Of a stretch of DNA of 58,095 nt, positions 35,808 through 44,500 are shown piece after piece (positions within the stretch are counted from its first letter, which is position 1; each line of letters starts with the position of its first letter). The notes below the pieces were generated by a model, which searched no databases, was not told where the DNA came from, and was given only the letters and a program-made list of their open reading frames with translations. The translations under genes were made by a program, and so were the position numbers. This DNA is from CAZCAC01 sp964496575 (GTDB lineage: Bacteria > Planctomycetota > UBA1135 > GCA-002686595), in assembly GCA_964496575.1 (NCBI GenBank), contig CAZCAC010000051.1:1-58095 (forward strand), written 5' to 3'.

Positions 35808-37084
35808 GCGAACACCACCTGCCGCTCACGTCGGAGGGTGAAGAGCGTCACCCAGCCGATGACGAAGAGCAGCATGAGCCCTCCGTCCAGCAGGAAGATC
35901 GCCGGGTCGTAGCAGACCGGCAGGTAGGCCAGGCAGGCGCAGCGCACGCTGGTCACCATGGGGCTGTTGAGCGACGCGACCCTTCGATCGAACAGCGCCG
36001 CGCCGACGATCGCGGCGATGGGCGCCAGGATGACCCCCGGGTAGCCCGCGTTGACGAAGGCGCTCACCGGGAGCCCCAGGACGGCGTTGCCGTCGAAGGA
36101 GCCGCCGAGGTAGGAGTGGATCTCGTTGGAGAACGCGACCTGCGTGCCCGGGACGAGGCCGGCGACGTCGGCGAGCCACAGCGCCCCGACGCCGAAGTCG
36201 AGGTGGGTCACGAAGTGGAACGCCTCGATGTTCGCCACCGGCACGGTCAGGACCGTCCGCTCGAAGATGCTATGGGCGGTGTCGCCGATGATCGCCAGGG
36301 CGGAGCCGTCGAGATCTCCGCGACCGAGGAGGCCGTTGAGTCCCGAGTACAGCACGACGCACAGGACGACGAGGGCGGTCTGGCGGAGCGGGCTCCACCG
36401 GCGGCGCCCCGGCGCGGGCCAGGTCGTGCGGCGGGCGCGGAGGGCGAGGAAGATCGCGAACGCCAGGATCAGGATCGGCATGCGCTGGCCCCCGAAGCCG
36501 ATCGCCACGAGCGTGGTGCTCACCACCGCGAGGATCGCCAGGCGGTTCGTCCGCGGCGGCGAGTAGGCGATCAGGTAGAAGACGAAGGCCGGCGCGAGCA
36601 CGTCGCGGATCTGCTTCACCAGGCCGGGGAAGAAGTACCCCCGTTGCCCGGTGGCGATCAGCTTCCGGACTCCCAGCAACGCCTTCTCGTCGGCGAGCAT
36701 GGTGAGGGAGCCGCCCATCAGCAGCTTGAAGACCAGGAAGGAGAAGAGCAGGTTCGAGACGACCAGGAAGACCGTCGTGGCCACGACGAAGTCGGTGCGC
36801 AGGGGCTGGGGACCGGCGAGGACCGACGGGATCCCCCGGTAGACCGGGGCGAGGAGGCAGACGGCCAGCGCGCCGGAGACGAGGCTGATCACGGCGAGCC
36901 GGAGCACGGCCTCGGCCTGTGGGCTCTCGAAGCTCTGGTAGGTGCCGACCCACGCCCCGACGAAGAAGATCAGCAGTCCGAGGAAGACCGTGTCGACCAG
37001 CAGGGGCTGCCGGGGGAGCGACAGTCGCCCCGCCAGGAAGATCAGTACCGCGAGGAGTCCGAAGGTCAGGTGCAGCGTCAGCAC
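35804..37084 (-). CDS. O-antigen/exopolysaccharide polymerase-like protein (Wzy role)
   Basis: This 426-residue protein has about ten to twelve membrane segments and a large extracytoplasmic loop near residues 240-330 ('LNGLLGRGDLDGSALAIIGD'). It includes 'NEIHSYLGGSFDGNAVLG' and 'GYPGVILAPIAAIVGAALFD', in the style of oligosaccharide repeat-unit polymerases. It would join flipped repeat units into polymer in the periplasm. The start is GTG 37084, 7 nt inside the end of the upstream heparinase gene. Wzy proteins vary greatly in sequence, so topology and neighbours support this more than motifs do. Confidence 0.75.
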   Translation of the reverse strand: MLTLHLTFGLLAVLIFLAGRLSLPRQPLLVDTVFLGLLIFFVGAWVGTYQSFESPQAEAVLRLAVISLVSGALAVCLLAPVYRGIPSVLAGPQPLRTDFVVATTVFLVVSNLLFSFLVFKLLMGGSLTMLADEKALLGVRKLIATGQRGYFFPGLVKQIRDVLAPAFVFYLIAYSPPRTNRLAILAVVSTTLVAIGFGGQRMPILILAFAIFLALRARRTTWPAPGRRRWSPLRQTALVVLCVVLYSGLNGLLGRGDLDGSALAIIGDTAHSIFERTVLTVPVANIEAFHFVTHLDFGVGALWLADVAGLVPGTQVAFSNEIHSYLGGSFDGNAVLGLPVSAFVNAGYPGVILAPIAAIVGAALFDRRVASLNSPMVTSVRCACLAYLPVCYDPAIFLLDGGLMLLFVIGWVTLFTLRRERQVVFA

Positions 37085-39093
37085 GCATCCCTCCTTCCCG
37101 CGCCGGGTTCCAGCCGGGTCCGGAGCTCGATCTCGCCGGCCGCGGGCCCGCGGAGGATGAGCCGCGGAGCCTCGTGGGCGGCGCCGTACTCGGGGTGGAA
37201 AGCGTAGGTGTCGGTCGCGATCGACAGGTCGATCGAGGCGGTGAAGCCGATCCGGAGGGAGAGCTCGTCCAGCTCGACGAACACCGCGGAATCGGTGTGG
37301 TCCGTCCGGATCCGCGCGCCCACCGGGAGATGAAGCCGGAGCTCGAAGGTTCGGGCGCCCTGAAAGCGGAAGCGGTCCTCGATGAGGACGCTCGCCGCGC
37401 TCTCCCTGCGGAAGCGACGGGTGTGCTCCGCCGGGCCGCCACCCGACCGCGCGGGATCTCCGGTCATCAGCGTGGCTTCCACGACCGGGCCGTTCTCCTC
37501 GTCCAGGATCCGGGCCGTGCCTCGCGGCCCTCCGCGCAGCGTGGCGCAGACCGATCCCTCGCCGGGCTCGAAGCGTCTCGAGCCCCCGGCGGCGATGACG
37601 TTGTGCGCCGCCGACGAGATCGCCCGGGCGCGCTCTTCCGGGTCGCGGGTGTAGGGGGGCGAGCCCGCCTCGACGATCGCGTCGTGACCGTCGACCGAGT
37701 ACCAGAAGGAGAGCGCGTCGTCGTGGTCGTGGCTGGCTCGACCGGCGAGGCCCAGCTCGCCGGCGCGGATCACCAGCCTGTCGCGCGCTCCGGTCCAGAC
37801 GATAAAGGGCGGCAGCAGGGCGAGCTCCTCCGTCTCGGTCGCGGCGGCCTCGAGTGGGGGAGCGCCTCCACCGAGACCGGCCAGCACCGCGCCGAGGATC
37901 CGCTCGCCACGGGTCGGCGGCGGCGCGACCTCCGGCCAGGCGGTGATGCTCGCGAAGGCGCCGAAGCGGCGCGACGGCTGCCCGAAGTCGAGGACCTTGC
38001 CGCCGTCGTTGTCACTCATGATCGGCAGCTCTCCCCTCGCGCTGGCCAGCAGGCGGCAGGCCCGGATCCCGCGCTGGATCAGCGGGTCGAGTCGCGCGGC
38101 CAGCTCCGGCCTCGCGCGCATCATCACCCCCTGACCGATCGCCACCATCTCCAGACTCAACCGGTGATAGGCGGGGGAGTACTCGACGTGGAGCCCCTCG
38201 CGGGTGAACTGCTCCTCGCACACCGAGAGGAAGGTCTTCGCGGCCCTCTCCGACGATCGGGTACCGCCGCCCAGCTCCGCCAGGAAGTAGTTACCCAGCT
38301 CGGTGGCGAGGTAGTGATTGCCCTGCACATCGCTGGTCTCGGGAAACCGGCGCAGGTAGCGCCGGTGCTCTCCGACCGCGATCAGGAGGAAGCGCAGCTC
38401 CGCGCCGGTGAGGTGCTCCGCGAGGAAGACGATGGCGGTGAGCAGGTTCACCCCGCGGATGGCGACCTCCATCGCGCTGACCCAGTTGACCCCCACGCCG
38501 TACGGATTCCGCTCGATCCAGTCGAGCAGCAGGGCGTGCGCTCGCTTCAGCCGCTCGCTCCGGCGAGCCTCGTCCTCGTCGAGACAGGTGGCCAGCGCGA
38601 CGCCGGGGAGCCACTGCAGGCGGCTCTTCTCCTAGGGCACCTTGACGTCGCAGCGCCGGTCCGGGCACGCGAAGTCGATCGCCGCGAAGTACTCCGGCCG
38701 CCAGCGGTGGCCGTGAAAGTCGTCCTCAGCCCAAGCGCCCTCGCGCAAGGGGTAGTCGCCGTAGCCGAGACAGGGCCAGCGCCCCGCGTCGAACTCGCCG
38801 GCGAGCGCCTCGATCAATTTCTCTCCACCCAGCTCGAGCGCCCGGAGCCCGGCCAGCACGTCCTTCCTGATCCCGGCGGCCGAGCGGCGCAGCTCGGGCA
38901 GGCACTCCTCGTAGTCCTCCGAGAAGCGGTCACCGGAGGCGACCGAGCGCAGCACCCGACCGCGATCGACTCGCTTCTGGAGCTCGATCGCCGCCTTCCG
39001 GGCGAGGAAGCCAGGCGGCGACTCGCAGAGCCGACGGAGCAGGTACCCGGCCCTGGTCAGCTTGTCCGCCAGGCCGGTCATGGTCGCACCCAC
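37078..39093 (-). pseudogene. Heparinase II/III family gene interrupted by in-frame TAG
   Basis: One reading frame of 671 codons runs from GTG 39093 (or ATG 39081) to 37078, with a single TAG at 38632-38634. The first part (153 codons) ends 'CDVKVP', and the same frame resumes 'EKSRLQWLPGVALA' then 'GVNWVSAMEVAIRGVNLLTA'. In this family the motif is normally KVPW.LSR, so the stop fits a TGG-to-TAG change of the Trp. The C-terminal sandwich has 'SHDHDDALSFWYSVDG', 'GSPPYTRDPEERAR' and 'AHNVIAAGGSRRFEPG', equivalent to GH.H.D..SF and AHNT. Without readthrough only a short N-terminal piece would be made, unless internal starts (GTG or ATG near 38496) are used. It may be a recent loss, a strain variant or a sequencing error. 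Confidence 0.85.
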
Positions 39094-39172
39094 CGTCTCC
39101 GGAGCCGGGAGACGTTCACGCGTCGGGGGGGAGTGATCATGGCGGCACGGGAGGAGGGGCCCTCGGTTCGCT

Positions 39173-40393
39173 TCAGAGACGGGCTCCGAAGGTCACGCCG
39201 CAGGTGTCGATGACGATCTTCTCCGCCAGCTGCGTCGCCGTGAGCTTGCGGAAGCAGCTGTGCCCGACCAGGAAGACGAAGATGTCCGCTTGCGCGCGGG
39301 CGTCCTCGACGGTGGCCATCTGGCAGCCGTTCAGCTCCTCGACGTTGGGCTCGATCACCAGCACCTGGCCGACCGCCGCGGCGTCCAGCGCCTCGATGAT
39401 CTCCATCGCCGGGCTCTCGCGCAGGTCGTCTATGTCCGGCTTGTAGGTCGCTCCGAAGCAGGCGATGACGGGATCGCGCAGCTTCGAGGCCGCGGCGCGG
39501 ACCTTCTCGATCACCCAGCCGGGCTTCTCGGTGTTCACCCGGCGAGCGGCCTCCACCAGGCGGGCCTTGCCCCGGGCCATGTGGACGATGAACCACGGGT
39601 CGACGGCGATGCAGTGGCCGCCCACTCCGCAGCCGGGGTCGAGGATGTTCACCCGAGGGTGTCGGTTCGCGATCTCGATCAGCTCGCGCACGTCGATGTC
39701 GAAGTCGGCGCAGATCATGCTGAGCTCGTTGGCGAACGCGATCTGTACGTCTCGGCTGGCGTTCTCGACCAGCTTGGCCATCTCCGCCGTGCGGCTGTTG
39801 CAGGTGATCAGCTGACCGCCGACGAACGTGCTGAAGAAGGCCCTGGCATCCTCGGTCGACTCGTCGTCCACGCCACCGATGATGCGGTCGTTCTGGACCA
39901 CCTCCTGCACGATCCGCCCGGGCAGCACTCGCTCGGGGGCGTGCGCGAAGTGAATCTCGCCGCGCTCGAAGTCGGTTCGCTCGTGGACGATGTCGGCGAT
40001 CGCTTCGGTCGTCCCCGGCGGGCTGGTGCTTTCCAGCAACACCAGGTTTCCCTTGCGGAGGTAGGGGCAGATGCTCCTCGCCGCCCCGGTGACGTACTCG
40101 AGGTTCGCCTCCTTCGACTCGCTCACCGGAGTCGGCACGCAGAGGATGAAGACGTCGGCTTCGGCGGGCTCGGAGTGAGCTCGCAGGCGGCCGCTCTCGA
40201 TCCCGGCCCGCACCAGCATGTCGAGATCCGGCTCGACGATGTGGGCGTGTCCGGAGTTGATGATCTCGCGGGAGCGGTCGTTGGGCTCGAAGCCGTGCAC
40301 GGTGTACCCGCGGCTGGCCAGGACCGCGGAGGTCGGCAGTCCGATGTAGCCGAGGCCGACGACGCAGACCTTCGTCGAGTTGGGGCTTCTCAT
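39173..40393 (-). CDS. wecC: UDP-N-acetyl-D-mannosamine/hexosamine 6-dehydrogenase (WecC type)
   Basis: This is a 406-residue nucleotide-sugar dehydrogenase that makes a UDP-N-acetyl-hexosaminuronic acid with two NAD+. The N-terminal Rossmann motif is 'VCVVGLGYIGLPTSAVLASR'. 'LLESTSPPGTTEAIADIV' and 'HAPERVLPG' belong to the WecC group. Cys261 in 'CGVGGHCIAVDPWF' is the catalytic thiol. 'FGATYKPDIDDLRESPAMEI' starts the C-terminal UDP-binding domain. ATG 40393 follows GGAAGAG. It predicts an acidic polymer and fits the heparinase-family proteins nearby. A UDP-GlcNAc 6-dehydrogenase (TviB/WbpA) role is also possible. Confidence 0.9.
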   Translation of the reverse strand: MRSPNSTKVCVVGLGYIGLPTSAVLASRGYTVHGFEPNDRSREIINSGHAHIVEPDLDMLVRAGIESGRLRAHSEPAEADVFILCVPTPVSESKEANLEYVTGAARSICPYLRKGNLVLLESTSPPGTTEAIADIVHERTDFERGEIHFAHAPERVLPGRIVQEVVQNDRIIGGVDDESTEDARAFFSTFVGGQLITCNSRTAEMAKLVENASRDVQIAFANELSMICADFDIDVRELIEIANRHPRVNILDPGCGVGGHCIAVDPWFIVHMARGKARLVEAARRVNTEKPGWVIEKVRAAASKLRDPVIACFGATYKPDIDDLRESPAMEIIEALDAAAVGQVLVIEPNVEELNGCQMATVEDARAQADIFVFLVGHSCFRKLTATQLAEKIVIDTCGVTFGARL

Positions 40394-40482
40394 CTCTTCC
40401 GATTTCTCATCTCTGGGCTGGGGGAGGTCATCGCGCTCCTGTCGGCGCGACGGTCGCGATGAACGCTGGTGCGTCGGGTCGC

Positions 40483-43413
40483 TCAGGCAGCCTCCTTCTC
40501 GTCCGCCTCGCTGTACCCGTATCCGTATCCATATCCGTATCCGTACCCACCGACCGCGTAGTTGACGTGGACGGCGTTCAGGATCACGCCCAGTAGGTTC
40601 GTGTCGGCCTGGCGCAACCGGCTTGCGGCCCCCGCGAGCAATCGCGCGGGAACACCGCCGTAGCGGTAGAGGAGGAGGACGGCATCGAGCTTGTTGGCAA
40701 AGCTCGCCACGTCCGCCACCGCCACCGCCGGGGGAAGATCGAAGATCAAGAGGTCGTACTCCTCGAGGAGTGTCTCGAGCACCGGCTGGACCCGGCTGCC
40801 GACGAGCAGCTCTCCGGGCGGGGCGATGCAGCGCCCCGCGGGCAGGACGTGGAGCTCGGGAGTGTCCGTCTCGTGGACGCAGCTGCCCCACAGCTCGCGA
40901 TTTTCGAGCATCTCTCCGAATCCCGGCGAGCGCGTGACCGCGAATGCCTCGTGGACCCGGGGCTTGCGCAGGTCGCCGTCGATCAGGAGCACGCGCCGGC
41001 CCTCGGCGGCGAAGGCCATCGCGAGGTTGGCGCTGGTCGTGGTCTTGCCCTCTCGCGGCACGCCGGAGGTCACCGCCAGCGTGCGCAGGGGTCTTCCGCC
41101 GGCGAGCGCCAGGCGTATCGAGGCGCGAATCTGCCGGTACGCCTCCGCCTGGGGTCCGTCGGGAGCTTCGCGCATCGGCAGGAAGCGCTCCCGCTTCCGC
41201 GCGCCCTTGATCCGGGTCCGGCCGCGGAGGAAGTCGGGGACGGCCCCCACCACCGGCAGCCCGGAGACGCGCTCCACTTCCGCTTCGGTGAAGAGTGCCC
41301 GCCGCAGGGTGCTGAGCAGGAAGGCCAGGGCGCAGCCGAGCACCAGCCCGAGCAGGGACCCCAGGGCGGTGAACGCCGTGATCCGGGGGAAGCTGCGCGC
41401 CCTCGGGGGGGCCGCGGGGTCGATCAGCACCGCCGCCGCCGAGGTCCCGGCCGCCGTGATCGAGGCTTCCTGCTGACTGGTCAGCAGGAATTCCACGATC
41501 TTGGTGCGCGCGGCCCGCTTGCGCAGCGGCTCGGCGAGCTTCAGCTCTCCTTCCGGAAGGGCACCGAGGCGCTCGTCGATCGTCTCTCGCTGCGTCTCGA
41601 TGATCGCGAGGCGATCGTCCAGGCCGGCCGCCTGCGCGCGCAGGTTCTTCTTGATCCGACCGCGCAGCGCCTCGACCGCTCCGTCGATCGTCTCCCGCTC
41701 CTCCACCGGCCACTCGTCGATCTGGGTGGTGTAGCTCGCGGCCAGCTCGGTGTAGTTCTGCTCCGCCTCGCGCGATCCCTCCAGCGCGGCGGAAGCCTGT
41801 TCGGTGAGTCGATCGACCAGCTCGGCGCGGGCGCTCTCCAGGGAGCGCACCAGCGGGTTGAGGTCCGTGCCCGAGCCACGCTGGCGGCTGAGCTCGCCGT
41901 CGATCCGGGCCAGCTGCGCGGCGTAGTCCTGGAAGTCGACGCCGTCCCCCGTGGGGATCCGGGCGATCGCCGAGGCGTCTCCTTCGCGCAAGGAGACGAG
42001 TCCGGTCTCCAGGAGCGAGGCGCGCAGCGCGCTGGCCTCGGCCAGCGTGGTCACCCGCAGGCGCTCGGCGAGGAGCAGCGCCTTGTAGCCCTCGACGTCG
42101 CTGCGGTCCAGCCGGAGGGACTCCGTCTCCAGCCTTCCGAGCTCGGCGATGTAGGCGAGCGCGATGAGGTTGGGCATCTCTTGGCCGAGTCGGGCCAGCG
42201 CCTCGTAGTCGCCGGTCGCGAGGCACTCCAGCGCTTCCTCCAGCACGCGCCGCGAGAGGTCGAGCCTCGCCGATTCGAGCTCGAGGGAGCTCGCCTGTTC
42301 GATCAGGGCGGTCGCCGTCGTGGACAGGGCGATCGTCTCGGGGTGGCGGGTGCGCAGCTCGACCACCTCGCGCTCCGTGGCGGCCAGCGCCTCGAGCTGC
42401 GCTTCGAGCTGGGCGTCGATGAAGCGCACGGTCCGGGTCGCCTTCTGCCGACCGATCCTCACGCTGCGCCGGATGTAGTTCTTGCACAGGGCGTTGGCCG
42501 TTTCGGCGGCGCGGTACGGATCGGAGTCCTCCACCCGCACCTTGACCACGCCCGACTGACGTCCCGCCTCCGAGGCGGTCGTCCGATTCATCAGGCCGAG
42601 CACCGCCGCCTCCTCGTCGACGCGGCGGACCGAGTAGGACTGGCCGACGAAGTCGCCGACGGCGTGGAGCTCCACTCGCCAGCCGAGGCACTCTTGCTCC
42701 ATCCCCGGCACGTAGAGCGACGACTCGCTCTCGGCGGGGCAGTCACTCCCCGCCTCCGCGATCGCGACGCGCGTCGATCCGTCCCCGTCCTCGAAGAACC
42801 AGACGTCGAGCGTGGCAGGTCGCTCTCGGGCGTACTCCTCGATCGCCTCGATCCGCGCGTGCAGGCGGTGCGTGGGGAGTCCCCGGCCCCGGAGACGACG
42901 CCACAGGCCGGCGAGGAGACGGAGGTCGTGACGCTCGACCTGCCACGCCAGCCCGAGACTCTCCATGGCGGAGGGATCCCCGCGCGAGGCTCCGGGCTGC
43001 GCGTCGTCCGAGGCGGCGAAGGGGTCGAAGTCGGGCTCGGTGACGCGGAAGAGCACCGATCCGGGGGTCCATTCGGTGGGGCGGCCGGCGGTGACCGAGG
43101 CGAGCGACCGCGAGGTGAGCAGCGCGATTTCCGCGTCCGCGGCGGGATCGGAGGTGAGGCTGGCCAGCTCGGAGAGCGCCCCGCCGACGGCCTCGTCCTC
43201 CTCCAGGAGGAGCGTGGCCTGAGCGCGATAGGCAGGCATTCTGGTGCCTACCCACAGGAGCGTCAGCACGGTGACCAGCAGCGTCACCCCGACGATGATC
43301 GCCTTGTTGCGCAGGAGGATCGCCGCGATCTCGCCGATCCGGATGAAGCGCTCGGGCGCGACCGGCTGAACGTGGCCGTACGCGCTGGGGGGACACGGGT
43401 CGGGAGGGTTCAC
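40483..43413 (-). CDS. Polysaccharide co-polymerase and tyrosine autokinase (Wzc type)
   Basis: This is a 976-residue protein. A Wzz-type N-terminus has a membrane helix at about 20-45. A long periplasmic helical, coiled-coil region covers about 50-660, and a second helix lies at about 650-675 ('LGSLLGLVLGCALAFLLSTL'). The cytoplasmic BY-kinase has Walker A 'SGVPREGKTTTSANLA' (about 779), Walker A' 'LLIDGDLRKP' (about 806) and Walker B 'LLIFDLPPAVAVADV' (about 889). The C-terminus is a 6-Tyr (GY)n tail, the autophosphorylation cluster that controls chain length and export. The start is GTG 43413, which shares GTGA with the Wza stop. The periplasmic part is longer than in E. coli Wzc (about 720 residues in total). 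Confidence 0.94.
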   Translation of the reverse strand: MNPPDPCPPSAYGHVQPVAPERFIRIGEIAAILLRNKAIIVGVTLLVTVLTLLWVGTRMPAYRAQATLLLEEDEAVGGALSELASLTSDPAADAEIALLTSRSLASVTAGRPTEWTPGSVLFRVTEPDFDPFAASDDAQPGASRGDPSAMESLGLAWQVERHDLRLLAGLWRRLRGRGLPTHRLHARIEAIEEYARERPATLDVWFFEDGDGSTRVAIAEAGSDCPAESESSLYVPGMEQECLGWRVELHAVGDFVGQSYSVRRVDEEAAVLGLMNRTTASEAGRQSGVVKVRVEDSDPYRAAETANALCKNYIRRSVRIGRQKATRTVRFIDAQLEAQLEALAATEREVVELRTRHPETIALSTTATALIEQASSLELESARLDLSRRVLEEALECLATGDYEALARLGQEMPNLIALAYIAELGRLETESLRLDRSDVEGYKALLLAERLRVTTLAEASALRASLLETGLVSLREGDASAIARIPTGDGVDFQDYAAQLARIDGELSRQRGSGTDLNPLVRSLESARAELVDRLTEQASAALEGSREAEQNYTELAASYTTQIDEWPVEERETIDGAVEALRGRIKKNLRAQAAGLDDRLAIIETQRETIDERLGALPEGELKLAEPLRKRAARTKIVEFLLTSQQEASITAAGTSAAAVLIDPAAPPRARSFPRITAFTALGSLLGLVLGCALAFLLSTLRRALFTEAEVERVSGLPVVGAVPDFLRGRTRIKGARKRERFLPMREAPDGPQAEAYRQIRASIRLALAGGRPLRTLAVTSGVPREGKTTTSANLAMAFAAEGRRVLLIDGDLRKPRVHEAFAVTRSPGFGEMLENRELWGSCVHETDTPELHVLPAGRCIAPPGELLVGSRVQPVLETLLEEYDLLIFDLPPAVAVADVASFANKLDAVLLLYRYGGVPARLLAGAASRLRQADTNLLGVILNAVHVNYAVGGYGYGYGYGYGYSEADEKEAA
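40513..40548 (-). repeat. Six-unit hexanucleotide repeat encoding (Gly-Tyr) kinase tail
   Basis: Six tandem 6-nt units (GTACCC, GTATCC, GTATCC, ATATCC, GTATCC, GTACCC on the plus strand) encode alternating Gly and Tyr near the C-terminus of the Wzc-type kinase. The units differ at third positions, so the array is partly interrupted. A gain or loss of one unit keeps frame and changes the number of phosphorylatable tyrosines by one. Confidence 0.85.
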
Positions 43414-44114
43414 CGGATGAAGAGGTCGTAGGCGACGGCCGCCGATGCGATCTGGCCGAAGGTGAAGCCGAGCCCCTGGAGGTAGGGCAGAACCTCGTCG
43501 GAGAAGACGCCCGTGCCCGACTTGCTCACGAACAGGACGTCGTCCGGTCTCACCTGGACGAAGCCGTCCGGGCCGGGGGTCTCGGCGTTGAACGGGATCA
43601 CCTCGACCTCCTCTCCGTGGCGGCGCATGATCACCACCACGTCCTCCCTGGCACCGGACTTCAGACCGGCTCCCATCGACAGCGCCTCGAGCGCGGTGAT
43701 CGGGCGGTCCATCGGCACCGGTCCCGGTTTTTCCACCTGGCCGAGCAGGTAGAAGCGCCTCGAGGAGTAGTCGATCACCGAGACCGTCACGGAGGGGGAG
43801 TGCAGGTACGGCTTCAGGCTCGCCTCGATCGTCTGGCGGATCTCCTCGGCGCTCCTGCCCTCGACCGGGATCGATCCCACCAGCGGAAACCCCAGCGTTC
43901 CGTCCGGGGCGACGCGCACGCCGGCGTCGGGGCTGGTGAGCTCGGGCTGGCCGTAGACGGAGACGTGGATCAGGTCGTTGGGCCCGACGGTGAAGGCCGT
44001 CCAGTCCGCGGCGTGGGTCGTCGTATCGATGTCCGTCGTCGAGCGGGGCAGCTCGGGGGCGGCGCAGGACGCACCCAGGGCTGCGGCGACGCAGATCAGG
44101 GATTCGCGAAGCAT
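43410..44114 (-). CDS. Polysaccharide export lipoprotein (Wza-like)
   Basis: This is a 234-residue protein with signal peptide 1-19 and Cys20 ('AALGASCAAPELP'). The lipobox is imperfect because -3 is Gly. Residues about 45-130 are the poly_export domain ('YTVGP.D' replaced by 'FTVGPNDLIHVSVYGQPELT', then 'VAPDGTLGFPLVGSIPVEGR'). 'VSVIDYSSRRFYLLGQVEKP' opens a SLBB domain with 'ITALEALSMGAGL'. It forms the outer-membrane/periplasmic export channel partner of the Wzc kinase encoded next. It is shorter than E. coli Wza (379 residues), lacking a second SLBB and the C-terminal barrel helix. ATG 44114 has no clear ribosome site. Confidence 0.9.
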   Translation of the reverse strand: MLRESLICVAAALGASCAAPELPRSTTDIDTTTHAADWTAFTVGPNDLIHVSVYGQPELTSPDAGVRVAPDGTLGFPLVGSIPVEGRSAEEIRQTIEASLKPYLHSPSVTVSVIDYSSRRFYLLGQVEKPGPVPMDRPITALEALSMGAGLKSGAREDVVVIMRRHGEEVEVIPFNAETPGPDGFVQVRPDDVLFVSKSGTGVFSDEVLPYLQGLGFTFGQIASAAVAYDLFIR

Positions 44115-44470
44115 GGTCACGGGGTAAGCGAGGCGGTGCTTTGCGCTGGAGCGCAGGGGGGATGTCGTCGCCTCTATCGCCCGGAACGGGGCATAACCGG
44201 AGTCCATTGTGACCACCCGCGAGGGGCGACCGGCGCCGGGACCCCTGGCGACTCCCACCCCCGCCGGGGAGACCCGATATCGGGAATCGCCGGCTCACCC
44301 TGCCCTGGTCCGGGGCGCACAGGACCGGGCGGGCCCCGCCGCGAGGCGTGAGCCGCTCCCGGTCGAGCTCTTCCCCGGTGAGCCCGGCGAGCGCCCCCGA
44401 CCCGATTCCGAGAATGCCCCGCCGAAGACTCATGCGGGGGTCCCGCCGGCCCGATTGAAGCGAATACCCC
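44115..44470. promoter_or_regulatory. 356-nt divergent region controlling the polysaccharide locus
   Basis: This spacer lies between Wza (leftward) and the sugar transferase (rightward). I see no credible gene. It holds one perfect 12-bp palindrome (44273-44284) and several GC-rich stretches. I found no promoter pair close enough to consensus to claim. Confidence 0.4.
44273..44284. repeat. Perfect palindrome CCCGATATCGGG
   Basis: This 12-bp dyad stands alone in the divergent spacer, 159 nt from the Wza start and 217 nt from the sugar transferase start. Its location suggests an operator for the locus. The length alone is not strong evidence. Confidence 0.35.
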
Positions 44471-44500
44471 ATGCGGAGTGATCCGGATCGGGGAGTCCCC

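Larger units (their letters stand above)
26962..44114 (-). other. Exopolysaccharide (Wzx/Wzy-type) biosynthesis and export operon
   Basis: Eleven genes run from Wza (44114) to a glycosyltransferase (26962) on one strand. Junctions include GTGA overlaps at 43410-43413 and 28242-28245, ATGA at 35804-35807, a 7-nt overlap at 37078-37084, a 2-nt gap at 30003-30004 and gaps of 6-20 nt elsewhere. Exporter, kinase/length regulator, polymerase, flippase, UDP-sugar dehydrogenase and glycosyltransferases are all present. The initiating transferase diverges at 44501. No UDP-GlcNAc 2-epimerase is in the window, so any ManNAc precursor must come from elsewhere. Confidence 0.85.

Noticed and set aside
44209..44481. 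90-codon frame in the polysaccharide divergent spacer
   Set aside because: Pro/Arg/Ala-rich translation without motif or ribosome site. It probably reflects GC composition.
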